DNA of 44,270 bases from Candidatus Iainarchaeum sp. (GTDB taxonomy: Archaea; Iainarchaeota; Iainarchaeia; Iainarchaeales; 1-14-0-10-31-34): contig JAFCDN010000009.1 of NCBI GenBank assembly GCA_017609625.1, forward strand, positions 1 to 44,270. The letters run 5' to 3'. Below the pieces are notes generated by a model. The model saw only the letters and a list, made by a program, of their open reading frames with translations. It had not been told where the DNA came from and did not search any database. Every line of letters starts with the position of its first letter. Position 1 is the first letter of the stretch. Made by a program: the position numbers and the translations under genes. Positions 1 to 9,270 of this stretch are shown here, piece after piece.

Positions 1-314
1 TCATAAACAAAAGCAGGAGAAAAATGCATTTTTTCCAGCAGCTTTTTTGTCCTTTCAAAGTCTTTCAATTCAATTTCAGTTTCTTTTCTTTCTTTAAACT
101 TTCCTTTGCTTTTCATTGGACTCTTAAAAGTAAGAGTGTTTTTTGAATCCTTTCTTAAACGCAAAAGGAACCTTTTTTTTCTGAATTCTTTTTTTGGATT
201 ATCAAAAACTAGATTTAGTTCTTTTTCTTTTCTATGGAATTCAGCGATTTTTTTCAATTTACTTCTAAATGTTTTCTCATTTTTTATTTTGAATTTTACT
301 TCTGTTTCAATCAT
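1..314 (-). CDS. CYTH-domain protein (class IV adenylate cyclase / thiamine-triphosphatase-like), truncated at window edge
   Basis: Reverse translation MIETEVKFKIKNEKTFRSKLKKIAEFHRKEKELNLVFDN...LRLRKDSKNTLTFKSPMKSKGKFKERKETEIELKDFE; ExExK start plus LRLR...TFK...R.E.E pattern. Confidence 0.8.
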   Translation of the reverse strand, partial: MIETEVKFKIKNEKTFRSKLKKIAEFHRKEKELNLVFDNPKKEFRKKRFLLRLRKDSKNTLTFKSPMKSKGKFKERKETEIELKDFERTKKLLEKMHFSPAFVY

Positions 315-325
315 TTGAATCAGAA

Positions 326-697
326 TTATTTCCAGAGAAAAGATTTTATTTTTTCCAGCATGTTTTTTTCTTTGTGTTCTGGTTTGTCTGCTTCAAAAAG
401 AATTCTCTGTTCTGTTAAAACAGAATCAAAAGGATGATTATGGATTAATTTTGTCACTCTGTGTTTTTTGTGTTCATTATAATCTATTTCGCTGAGCAAT
501 GCAAGTGCCTGTAGTGAGCTTTCCATTGAAGTTGTGCCTGATTCATGAAGCAATGCGGCAATTTCTATTATTTCTTCGTCTGTTTCCATTCCCTGGCTTA
601 AACGCAAAGCGTTTTCTCTTACTCTGTATGCATGATGCAGTTTTTCAGTTTCAAAATTTTCTTTTAAATGCTGTTCTATTTTTCCAACTACCCCCAT
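326..697 (-). CDS. HD-domain protein
   Basis: ORF with HHAYRV...IIEIAALLHESG...HNHPFD, HD-like metal-binding pattern. Confidence 0.6.
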   Translation of the reverse strand: MGVVGKIEQHLKENFETEKLHHAYRVRENALRLSQGMETDEEIIEIAALLHESGTTSMESSLQALALLSEIDYNEHKKHRVTKLIHNHPFDSVLTEQRILFEADKPEHKEKNMLEKIKSFLWK

Positions 698-706
698 TTT
701 TTCACC

Positions 707-2038
707 TCAATCTAATTCAAATCCTTTTGAATTGCTTCTTTCAGTTATTTCGCCTCTTAAATTTTTCCCAATCAATTTTTTTGCTTCTTCTGGAGAATAA
801 TTTCCTAAAAGCCATGCAAGTTTAATAAATGCTGTTTCCGGAATCATGTCTTCTGCTGGAATTACTCCTGCATGCATTAAATCTTTTCCTGTGGAATAAA
901 CATTCATATTAATTCTGCCAAAAAACGCCTGTGAAGTCATTATTACAACAGATTTTTCTGCCAGTTTTTTTATTGCTTCAAAGTTTTTTTTGTTTTCTTC
1001 TGCGGATTTTCCTTTGCTTCCAATTGGCGCATGGCCTAAGCCTGTTCCTTCTAATACAATTCCTTTGAATCCTTGTTTTTCATAGAATTCTATTGTTTTT
1101 TCTGAAATATTTGGGTGGATTTTTATTAAAGCTACTTTTTCTTCTAAATCAGTTTTCAGAACAAGATTTTTTCCTTGTTCTTTTCTCCTGTAATTTTCTT
1201 TTAAGTATTCAATCTTTCTGCTTTCAAAATTAATTCTTGCAATTGGAATATCATTTACTGCTTTAAATGCATCTCTTCTTGAAGAATGCATTTTCCTGCT
1301 TTTGCATCCAGGAAGAATTACACAGTTGTCGTCTGCAGAGTGTTCGTGCATGCATAAAGCTACTCCAGAAAAATCTGTTTTTGAAATGAATTCTGCTGCA
1401 CAGATTAAATTCATTGAAGCATCTGAAGAACCTCTATCAGAGCTTCTTTGTGAGCCAACCATTATTACTGGAATATTTAAATTTTCAAGCATAAAAGATA
1501 AAGCTGCTGCAGTATAATGCATGGTGTCTGTTCCATGGCCTATAATTATCCCTTTTGGATTGTTTTCTTTTATTTCTTTTTCAATTGCTTCTGCAATCAT
1601 TTTATAATGCGAAAAATTCATGTCTTCTGAAAAGATTTCTGAAATATTTTTTGTTTCAATATTTGCTATTTCCATTAGTTCTGGAATATTTGTAACCAAT
1701 TTTTCTTGTTCCATTGCAGGAGAAACTGCTCCTGTTCTGTAATCTACTCTTGAGGCAATTGTTCCTCCAGTGTTTAGAATTGAAATTTCAGGCAAACCTT
1801 CAACTTTAATTATTTTTTTTTCTTCTTTTGCTGTTCCTTCTTCTATTTCACCGATTTTTTCTATCTTTTTTATTCTGTCTGATGAGATTCCAATATTGTA
1901 TCCTGATTTCATTTTTATTGTTAAAGTGTTTTCTTTTGAAGGCAAAACAGTTCCTGTAAATTCTTCATCTTCAGTGAAAACCTTTACTTCATCCAGTTCT
2001 TTTACTTCAAATTTCTCTAATAATTCTTTAGAATCCAT
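707..2038 (-). CDS. gatD: Glutamyl-tRNA(Gln) amidotransferase subunit D
   Basis: Asparaginase-type motifs ISILNTGGTIASRVDYRTGAV, GIIIGHGTDTMHYTAAALSFML, VMVGSQRSSDRGSSDA; N-terminal GatD domain. Confidence 0.95.
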   Translation of the reverse strand: MDSKELLEKFEVKELDEVKVFTEDEEFTGTVLPSKENTLTIKMKSGYNIGISSDRIKKIEKIGEIEEGTAKEEKKIIKVEGLPEISILNTGGTIASRVDYRTGAVSPAMEQEKLVTNIPELMEIANIETKNISEIFSEDMNFSHYKMIAEAIEKEIKENNPKGIIIGHGTDTMHYTAAALSFMLENLNIPVIMVGSQRSSDRGSSDASMNLICAAEFISKTDFSGVALCMHEHSADDNCVILPGCKSRKMHSSRRDAFKAVNDIPIARINFESRKIEYLKENYRRKEQGKNLVLKTDLEEKVALIKIHPNISEKTIEFYEKQGFKGIVLEGTGLGHAPIGSKGKSAEENKKNFEAIKKLAEKSVVIMTSQAFFGRINMNVYSTGKDLMHAGVIPAEDMIPETAFIKLAWLLGNYSPEEAKKLIGKNLRGEITERSNSKGFELD

Positions 2039-2080
2039 TTCAACCAGTTAAATGTAATAGGAAAAAATATTTTAATTGAT

Positions 2081-2944
2081 TTATTGCCTTTTTTTCCTGA
2101 ATCTTTCCAGAACGCTTTCCCTTAGGGTTTCTGCAATAAAACGGTTTTTGAAGAAAGTGAACTTGATTTTGGTTTTTGTTGCAACAATTTTCTGCAGTTC
2201 AATTGAATGTTTGTCAAAAGCGGGGTGTTCTGAAAAAAAATTGTGAATTTTTTTCAGGAATTTTTCAGGATATTCAATTTCAATTATATGATCTCCCATA
2301 ACAAGAAACTCTTTTTCATTTTTGAATTTCTTTTCTTTTAATACAATTCCTTTTACTCCCATTTTTGCATAGTTTTTTGAGGCAAAATGATTCAAAGGAA
2401 AATCTTTTGTAAAAACCTGAAATTGCTTAATTCCTTTATCCCTGAATGCAAGGTGTAATTTTGTGTCGCTTGCAAAATTAATAAGAACCCACCAGCCATA
2501 ATGGCAATGTCCTGCTGAAACCTTTTTTTCTCCTTTTTCTATTTTACCCAGCCAATCAAACATTAAATCAGCCCAGAAATTATCCAGTTCATATAAATCA
2601 GAAAAAAATACTGTGTTAATATTCCCGGTTTCTCTTTTTAGTGCTTTTCTTGTACCAATTTTAGAAACAAATCTGGAAGTAAGAGCATCAAAAAACTTTT
2701 TTGATTCAGAAATCCATTTTTTATCCAAAGCAAAAGATTTTCCTTCTTTTTTTACAACTCCCTCTTCTTCCAAAGCATTAACTGCTTTTTTCACTGCCTG
2801 AAAAGAAACATCCAGAGAAAATTCTGTTTTAAGCTTTCTCTTTATTTCAATCAACTGTAAAGGGAATTCTCTGCTAAGCAGAATAACTGAAAGCTCTTTT
2901 ACGCCTTTCTTTTTCATTTTTTTTGGATTAAAAAATGAACTCAT
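2081..2944 (-). CDS. winged-helix DNA-binding-like archaeal protein
   Basis: N-terminal wHTH-like VSFQAVKKAVNALEEEGVVKKEGKSFAL. Confidence 0.5.
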   Translation of the reverse strand: MSSFFNPKKMKKKGVKELSVILLSREFPLQLIEIKRKLKTEFSLDVSFQAVKKAVNALEEEGVVKKEGKSFALDKKWISESKKFFDALTSRFVSKIGTRKALKRETGNINTVFFSDLYELDNFWADLMFDWLGKIEKGEKKVSAGHCHYGWWVLINFASDTKLHLAFRDKGIKQFQVFTKDFPLNHFASKNYAKMGVKGIVLKEKKFKNEKEFLVMGDHIIEIEYPEKFLKKIHNFFSEHPAFDKHSIELQKIVATKTKIKFTFFKNRFIAETLRESVLERFRKKRQ

Positions 2945-3135
2945 AACAAAACTATGAAAAAACTGTTTATTAAACCTTTTGGTTTACTCATTAAAATTAA
3001 ACTTTTTGGTTTAATTGCTTTTCAACCCGGCTTTTTTTAACAATCGAAAAGAATAATATTTTATGTATAAGAAAAATTTTGATTCAATGAAAAAATACAA
3101 CTGGGCCTGGTTCTGGTCTGGAAACTGGCCTTTGT

Positions 3136-4431
3136 TTGATTCAGCTTTCAAATTATGCTTCAGAAGTTTTTGGAATATTTGATTCAGAAATAAAAGATAA
3201 AAAAGAATTAATTGAAAAAATATCTTCTGAGAATTTTTCTTCCAAAAGCAACAAGGAATTAATTGAATTGTTTGCTCAGGCAAAAAAAGCTTTAGGTTTT
3301 GTTCTTGCAATGGATTTCTGGTGCTGGTATACAGAGTATTTTTTTACTCCAAGACTTGAAAAAATTGTTTCAGAAAAACTTTCAGACAAAAGCAAAGCTT
3401 CTGAAACTATTATTAAGCTTACAACTCCTTTTTTTCCTTCAAAAACACTTGAAGAAGAAGAAAGTTTGGTTGAATTAACAAAATTTGTTTTGCAGAAAAA
3501 AATTAATCCAGAAAATTTTAATGAAAATGATTTTCCGGAATTTACTTTGAAATTAAATACTCATTTGAAAAACTTCTGCTGGATTCCTGTTTTAGTTAAT
3601 AATAATCCTTTGACAAAAAAAGATGTTTTAAATGAGATAAAAAACAAAACGAAAGAAAACCTTAAGGAATACAAGGGAATGGATTCAAAACTTGAAAAAA
3701 TAAAATCAGAGTTTAATTCTGCTTTAAATGAATTGAACCTTGAAGAAAAAGAATTAAAGTTTGTTAAAGACATGAATACAACTGCTTTTTTCAGGAGTGA
3801 ATCAAATTTTCTTTTAAGTTATTTTTCTTTTAAGCTGATCCCTTTTTATTCTGAAATGGCTAAAAGAATCGGATTGACTTATGCAAAAATGAAAAATTTA
3901 ACTGATGAAGAAGTTGAAAAATACCTTGCAAAAAATGAAAAGGTTGCTAAACAGCTTTTAGATGAAAGAACTGAGTTTTGTTATGTATTGGAAGAAGGGA
4001 AATATTTTATTGAAACAGGAGAAAATGCATTGAAAATAAAGTCTATTGTTGAAGCAAGCCATTCAGAAACCAAAGAAAAAATCCTTAAAGGAACTGCGGC
4101 TTCTGCAGGAACTGCTTTTGGTTTTGCAAAAGTCTTAAAAGATTCAAGCGAAATTTCTAAAGTAAAAAAAGGAGATATTTTAATTGCCCCTGCAACAAGT
4201 GTTGATTTTGTTCCTGCAATGAAAAAAGCCTCTGCAATAATAACAGAATTTGGGGGAATAACTTCTCATGCAGCAATAGTAAGCAGAGAGTTAGGAATTC
4301 CTTGTATTGTAGGAGTAAAAAATATTACAAAAATTCTGAAAGACGGAGAACAGGTTAAAGTAAATGCTTCAAATGGAACAGTGGAGAGGGTTGGAAATGC
4401 CACAGAAACTAATGCAGGGAAAGACACTTAG
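3136..4431 (+). CDS. PEP-utilizing enzyme mobile-domain protein (N-terminus probably shifted, see findings)
   Basis: C-terminal GTAASAGTAFGFAKVL...GDILIAPATSVDFVPAMKKASAIITEFGGITSHAAIVSRELGIPCIVG, a PEP-utilizing swivelling (His) domain. Confidence 0.85.
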   Translation: MIQLSNYASEVFGIFDSEIKDKKELIEKISSENFSSKSNKELIELFAQAKKALGFVLAMDFWCWYTEYFFTPRLEKIVSEKLSDKSKASETIIKLTTPFFPSKTLEEEESLVELTKFVLQKKINPENFNENDFPEFTLKLNTHLKNFCWIPVLVNNNPLTKKDVLNEIKNKTKENLKEYKGMDSKLEKIKSEFNSALNELNLEEKELKFVKDMNTTAFFRSESNFLLSYFSFKLIPFYSEMAKRIGLTYAKMKNLTDEEVEKYLAKNEKVAKQLLDERTEFCYVLEEGKYFIETGENALKIKSIVEASHSETKEKILKGTAASAGTAFGFAKVLKDSSEISKVKKGDILIAPATSVDFVPAMKKASAIITEFGGITSHAAIVSRELGIPCIVGVKNITKILKDGEQVKVNASNGTVERVGNATETNAGKDT

Positions 4432-4741
4432 ATTTTCTTTTGATAAAGATGATTTAAACAAATTAGAGTATGAAAAGAGAGAAGACATTATAGACAAATG
4501 GATTAAATGGGAAATAAGCGATTTTGCATTAAAATCAAAATTCAACAGCTACATTATTCTATGCTTGCTTAGCGTTGCAGGTGGCTTTTTTGTCTGGCAG
4601 TGGTTTTTTTTGTTTTTGATTTTCTTTTTTCCAAAAGTTTTGAGTTTGCAGTTTGATTATGGAGATTCCAGTTCTGACAGGCAGAGATGGAAGAAAAAAT
4701 ATGTTACAAGGATTGATGGTTTTGATTTGCAGAAAAGGTGA
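4397..4741 (+). CDS. small membrane protein
   Basis: ORF with two hydrophobic segments; overlaps end of upstream gene. Confidence 0.5.
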   Translation: MPQKLMQGKTLRFSFDKDDLNKLEYEKREDIIDKWIKWEISDFALKSKFNSYIILCLLSVAGGFFVWQWFFLFLIFFFPKVLSLQFDYGDSSSDRQRWKKKYVTRIDGFDLQKR

Positions 4742-5133
4742 AAAAAATGCTTAAATTAGTTAAAGGAAAACAATTAATGTTGGATATTGAACCAGATGAA
4801 TCAGATATTCAGTTCAGGGAACAGCTTGGAAACAATTATTTTAAAATGAAAATAAACGAAACAAAAACTCTTGGGGTATTTTACTTTAATTTTTTTCTTT
4901 TGCTTTTAAATCTCTTCTTAGCAGTAGTTGTTTCAGAAATTTTTGTTATTGGAATACTGCTTGCACTTTATTCAAGTTATGCAAGCCATGACAATTATTT
5001 GAGTGCTTGGAGCAAAAGAAACAAGTTTGGAAGAAAAAAAGTAATTAGAATTGATATTGATAAAAGGCCTGCAATAATTGCAGAAGGCCCAAAAGTGCCT
5101 TGGATTGAAGTGGATAAAACACGAAAGCTTTAA
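4738..5133 (+). CDS. small membrane protein, similar architecture to the preceding ORF
   Basis: ORF overlapping the previous one by 4 nt; central hydrophobic hairpin, basic ends. Confidence 0.55.
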   Translation: MKKMLKLVKGKQLMLDIEPDESDIQFREQLGNNYFKMKINETKTLGVFYFNFFLLLLNLFLAVVVSEIFVIGILLALYSSYASHDNYLSAWSKRNKFGRKKVIRIDIDKRPAIIAEGPKVPWIEVDKTRKL

Positions 5134-5852
5134 TCTATCAGTGTGAAAGAGACTCTGTCTCTTTCTTTTCCTTTATTTTCTCTTCCAAGGATTTTTATTT
5201 TTCCGATTTCTTTTGTGTTTTTTACATGCGTTCCACCACAAGGGCATTTGTCTATTCCTGGAATTTCTATTACTCTGATTTCTTTTATTGCTTCAGGCAA
5301 ACGCGAAAACAAAACTCTTCTTTTTTCATCCACTTCTTCTAAAACAGTTTCTCTGGATTTAAATTGAATTTCAACTGGTAATTCTTTTTCAACGATTTCA
5401 TTAAACTCTGTTTCAAGTTTTTTCAGTGTTTCTTCTTCAAAGCGGATTGGATAAAAGTCCATTCTGCTTTTTTCTTCTTGAATCTGGTTTCCTACAGTTG
5501 AAGCTCCAAACTGGTCTAAAATCAGGGCTGAAAGAAGGTGCTGTGCTGAATGCATTTTCATATATTTAAAACGCAGATTCCAATCCAGCAAGGCTTTAAC
5601 TTCAGTTCCTTTTTCCGGAATTTCTCCTTCCAAAAAATGCAAAATTTTTCCGTCTCTTTTTTTTACTAAAACAACTTTTGAATCTTTTCCCTGAAATTCG
5701 ATTTTTCCTTTATCTGTTGGCTGTCCTCCTGCTTCAGGATAAAAAGCAGTTTTATTTAACTCAATCCATTTCTGCTCTGCATTTGAATCCAAAACTTTTG
5801 CATTGAATTCTTTTAAATAGCAGTCTTTTAAGTAAAGCAGTTCTGTTTGCAT
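5130..5852 (-). CDS. alaX: Alanyl-tRNA editing protein AlaX
   Basis: FYPEAGGQPTDKG, HSAQHLLSAL, CPCGGTHVKNTKEIG motifs of AlaX/AlaRS editing domain. Confidence 0.93.
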   Translation of the reverse strand: MQTELLYLKDCYLKEFNAKVLDSNAEQKWIELNKTAFYPEAGGQPTDKGKIEFQGKDSKVVLVKKRDGKILHFLEGEIPEKGTEVKALLDWNLRFKYMKMHSAQHLLSALILDQFGASTVGNQIQEEKSRMDFYPIRFEEETLKKLETEFNEIVEKELPVEIQFKSRETVLEEVDEKRRVLFSRLPEAIKEIRVIEIPGIDKCPCGGTHVKNTKEIGKIKILGRENKGKERDRVSFTLID

Positions 5853-5865
5853 GCAATAATAAAAG

Positions 5866-6444
5866 ATGAAAAATCAGTTAAATGTTTTTATAAGAACGCA
5901 GTTTTTTCAGTTAAGTTTAATAATACTGATTTCTTGTTTATGTGTAGGATACTATATGTTTAGGAAGTTGTCTACTCTTATTGGAAGAGTTTCGCGTAAA
6001 TTTATAAGAAGAAAACTGCCTGAAAGAATAAAGAAAAAAATTGATGCCAGTCCAACAGGATCAGTAGGATGGTCATTTACCTTTCCAAAAGACCCCCCTC
6101 CTGCGTCCTCTGGCTAGCTTCCAGCAGGTTATAAGCAACGTGAATTTAGATTGCGTGTGGAGAGTCATGTAACCAAAGTTCCTGGAGGGCCTTTTTCACG
6201 AGAAGGGTACAGAAAAACCAGAGGATTCAGTTTCGTTAAAGATAAAAAAGAAGGCAATGCGGCACACTTGAGTGTTGAAAAAAGCAAAACAAGAATTTAC
6301 GATACTGGTAGAAACCTTGTAAGAAAAGAAAAGAATATTGATATCTATGATCAGCCGGCAGAAGGAAGCACGAGAACTATTTATTCTAAGAAGACGATAA
6401 GAGAACCCAAAGTGAAGAAGGATCGAAAGAAGAAAAAGAAATGA
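5866..6444 (+). pseudogene. small basic conserved-looking protein with in-frame TAG at 6115-6117
   Basis: ORFs 5866..6117 and 6151..6444 share one frame with only a TAG between them; sequence after the stop (LPAGYKQREFRLRVESHVTK...GYRKTR) resembles the ORF at 26368 by eye. Confidence 0.5.
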
Positions 6445-6479
6445 ATTAATATTTAATCTTTTTCAAGAGCAGTTTTATA

Positions 6480-7163
6480 ATGAAAGTTGGAAGTTTGTTT
6501 TCTGGAGGGAAAGATTCAGTTTATGCAGTGAACTGGGCGCTCGAGCAAGGGCATTTTGTAGAGGTATTAATCTGCATTGTTTCAGAAAACAAAGAAAGCT
6601 TTATGTTTCACACTCCAAATATTAATTTAACCTCTTTTCAGGCAGAGGCAGCAAAATTGCCAGTTATGTATACAAAAACCCTTGGGGAAAAAGAAAAAGA
6701 GCTTTTAGATTTAAAACAAGCTTTGCTTGAAGCAAAAACAGATTTTGGATTACAAGCAATAACAACCGGGGCACTTGCTTCTTCTTATCAGAAAAAAAGA
6801 ATAGAAAAAATCTGTGATGAATTAAATTTAGAATGCTTTTCTCCGTTATGGAAAAAAGACCAGACAGAATATGTCAGAGAACTGATTGAAAAAAAATTTG
6901 AGGTTTTAATTACTGCTGTTGCAGCACAAGGTCTGGATGAAAGCTGGCTTGGAAGAAAATTAGGTGAAAAAGTTCTCCAAGAGTTGGTTGAGTTAAATAA
7001 AAAGTTTGATTTAAATGTTGCAGGTGAAGGAGGCGAATATGAATCTTTTGTTTTAAATGCTCCGTTCTTCAAAAAAAAGCTGAAAATAGTCAATGCTAAA
7101 AAGCACTGGAAAGGCAATACAGGTTTTTTGGAAATAAAAAAAATAGAATTAATTGAAGAGTAA
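6480..7163 (+). CDS. dph6: Diphthine--ammonia ligase family (Dph6-like ATP pyrophosphatase)
   Basis: MKVGSLFSGGKDSVYAVNWALEQG PP-loop; GEGGEYESFVLNAPFF. Confidence 0.9.
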   Translation: MKVGSLFSGGKDSVYAVNWALEQGHFVEVLICIVSENKESFMFHTPNINLTSFQAEAAKLPVMYTKTLGEKEKELLDLKQALLEAKTDFGLQAITTGALASSYQKKRIEKICDELNLECFSPLWKKDQTEYVRELIEKKFEVLITAVAAQGLDESWLGRKLGEKVLQELVELNKKFDLNVAGEGGEYESFVLNAPFFKKKLKIVNAKKHWKGNTGFLEIKKIELIEE

Positions 7164-7165
7164 AT

Positions 7166-7807
7166 TCACTTTACTTTTTTCCAGTCATCTAAAAACTTTT
7201 GTATTCCTTTGTCTGTTAAAGGGTGTTTTATCATTTTATCCAATACATTAAATGGAATTGTTGCAACATCTGCACCAGCTTTTGCTGATTCAATTACATG
7301 AATCGGGTTTCTGATGCTTGCAGAAATCAGTTTGCTTTCTATTTTATACATTTTGAATATTTCCATTGTTTCTCTTATTACATTCATTCCATTGTTTCCT
7401 GCATCATCTAATCTGCCAACAAAAATGCTTACATAACTTGCTCCGGCTTTTGCTGCAAGCAATGCCTGATTAGCAGAAAAAATCAGAGTACAGTTTGTTT
7501 TAATCCCTTTTTTTGAAAGTTCTTTTATTGCTTTTAATCCTTCTTCATTTATTGCAACTTTTATTACAATGTTTTTATTTATCTTGCTGTATTCTTCTCC
7601 TTGTTTTATTATTCCTTCTGCTTTTTCTTCTGTTGCTTCAACACTAATTGGACCGTCAACTATTGAAACAATTTCTTCAATTATTTTTTTAAACGGCTTG
7701 TCCTCTTTTGCAATTAAAGAAGGGTTTGTTGTTACTCCGTCAACTATTCCTAATTCGTAATATTTTTTTATTTGTTCAGTGTTTGCTGTATCAATAAAAA
7801 CTTCCAT
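7166..7807 (-). CDS. Transaldolase / fructose-6-phosphate aldolase family
   Basis: [32 protein letters not shown]...[15 protein letters not shown]...[31 protein letters not shown]. Confidence 0.95.
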   Translation of the reverse strand: MEVFIDTANTEQIKKYYELGIVDGVTTNPSLIAKEDKPFKKIIEEIVSIVDGPISVEATEEKAEGIIKQGEEYSKINKNIVIKVAINEEGLKAIKELSKKGIKTNCTLIFSANQALLAAKAGASYVSIFVGRLDDAGNNGMNVIRETMEIFKMYKIESKLISASIRNPIHVIESAKAGADVATIPFNVLDKMIKHPLTDKGIQKFLDDWKKVK

Positions 7808-7891
7808 TTCTTCACCCTCTTTGCTAATAAAATCTGTTCCGACTATTTTTTAATTCTTTTTTAATTTTTTCTTTTGTTGTTTGAGCACGAG

Positions 7892-7910
7892 GCACGACAT
7901 AAAGTCGTGC
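7892..7910. repeat. Hairpin module X: GCACGAC-ATAAA-GTCGTGC
   Basis: Perfect 7-bp inverted repeat with ATAAA loop; same architecture as 21174..21192. Confidence 0.8.
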
Positions 7911-7912
7911 TA

Positions 7913-7927
7913 GCCAGCGAAGCTGGC
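7913..7927. repeat. Hairpin GCCAGC-GAA-GCTGGC
   Basis: Perfect 6-bp inverted repeat. Confidence 0.65.
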
Positions 7928-7938
7928 ACTTTTTTGAT

Positions 7939-7958
7939 ACAACTTTTGTAAAAGTTGT
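7939..7958. repeat. Hairpin module Y: ACAACTTTT-GT-AAAAGTTGT (conserved ATCAAAA flank read on minus strand)
   Basis: Perfect 9-bp inverted repeat; same module at 11352 and 21146. Confidence 0.8.
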
Positions 7959-7990
7959 TTTGGCAACTTGCCTTTTTTAGAAAAAGGCAG
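7958..7990 (-). repeat. 33-nt dispersed repeat CTGCCTTTTTCTAAAAAAGGCAAGTTGCCAAAA
   Basis: 32/33 identical to + strand 20977..21009 inside the tRNA-Trp intron. Confidence 0.9.
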
Positions 7991-7992
7991 TT

Positions 7993-8973
7993 TTATTTGC
8001 AGTGAGTGCCTTTTGTTCGTTCTTTTGCATAATCGTTTGTTCCAAGCTGGAAGTTTTTTTCCAGAAATTCTTCTGTCCAGACGTATTTGCATTCAAATGC
8101 ATATAAGCAGTCTGTGCAAAAATATCTGATGTCGCATTCAGTTATTTTTCCTTCTCCTACTGTTGCAGGATCAATTACTATTTCTTTTCTTGTTTTATCT
8201 ATTTTGCATTCATACATTGGCTCGCCAAAAACGTTTATTGAATATTCTCTTTCTGCATATCCAAAGTCCAGTCCGGTTACTTTTGATTTAATCAAATATT
8301 CTCCTGGAGAATCAATTTGGATTTCTGAATAAAGTGTTTTTGTTTCTTTTGCTTTAATTTTTTCCGGAGTGCCTGAAACTTCTTTTGCCAGCTGTTCTTT
8401 TTTTTCTGCTCCTTCATAGAATATTATAAAAACTTTTGTTGTGATTTCAGCAAAGTTTTCTGTTACGCTCCCAATGTTTTTTACTATTGCATCTATTTTC
8501 AGTTTTTCTGAATCAAAGTAAAAATTGTTGTTGTAGTTAAATTCTTCCAGTCTAATTTGTGCAGGAATCTGGCCAAAAAAAACTTTGCAGAAAAAAATTC
8601 CTTTTACTTCTTTACATCTGGTGCTTACTGTCGGATTTGCTGTTTTGTTGAATGCAATTGTATTCCTGCTCCATTCTATTTTGTCTCCACATTTTTCGTT
8701 TTCTGCACAGCAGTACTCTAAAGAATTGCATTCAAATTCCACTTCAAGGTCTTTTTCCTTGAAATCTTCTTTTGTTAATGAAATTCCCTGTTCAAACTTT
8801 AAGTCATATTTTGAATTATATAATCCCAGATTTTTTTTTGAGTATTCAATTTGTTTTGTAATGTCTCGTATTACTTCATCTTCTGGAAAAGCTGTTGGAA
8901 ATAAAATATTCATTATAAAAAAAATCAAATAAACTGCAACCAAAAACCCAATTAATATTTTAAATACATTCAT
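7993..8973 (-). CDS. Membrane-anchored extracytoplasmic protein, Cys-rich, unknown function
   Basis: N-terminal TM helix, several Cys pairs, beta-rich middle part. Confidence 0.6.
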   Translation of the reverse strand: MNVFKILIGFLVAVYLIFFIMNILFPTAFPEDEVIRDITKQIEYSKKNLGLYNSKYDLKFEQGISLTKEDFKEKDLEVEFECNSLEYCCAENEKCGDKIEWSRNTIAFNKTANPTVSTRCKEVKGIFFCKVFFGQIPAQIRLEEFNYNNNFYFDSEKLKIDAIVKNIGSVTENFAEITTKVFIIFYEGAEKKEQLAKEVSGTPEKIKAKETKTLYSEIQIDSPGEYLIKSKVTGLDFGYAEREYSINVFGEPMYECKIDKTRKEIVIDPATVGEGKITECDIRYFCTDCLYAFECKYVWTEEFLEKNFQLGTNDYAKERTKGTHCK

Positions 8974-9218
8974 TTTCTTCTTCTCCTTGTAATTCCTGTT
9001 TCTTTTCTATATTCCCAGATTAAAAGTTTTCTTAAAACATATCCTATTCCTAAAGTAATTGCAACCAATGCCAGAACTTTTCCATAGTCTCCTGTTTTGA
9101 AATAATAATCTCTGAAGTCTCCTAAATACTCGCCAAAATAAATCATTCCATAGGCTACAAACAAAAATCCAATTAAGAACAGTATTGCCCTGAATGCAAA
9201 AAATATTTTGTGTTTCAT
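8970..9218 (-). CDS. small membrane protein
   Basis: Two TM segments; 4-nt overlap with the following gene. Confidence 0.5.
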   Translation of the reverse strand: MKHKIFFAFRAILFLIGFLFVAYGMIYFGEYLGDFRDYYFKTGDYGKVLALVAITLGIGYVLRKLLIWEYRKETGITRRRRK

Positions 9219-9270
9219 TCAAAGTAATAGAGTTTTTCTCTTTTTTAAGTTTTTTGTTTTAATCTTTTGT

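Noticed and set aside
7880-7990. Possible CRISPR-like array of short repeats
   Set aside because: Units are different palindromes, not one direct repeat with regular unique spacers; no cas genes nearby.
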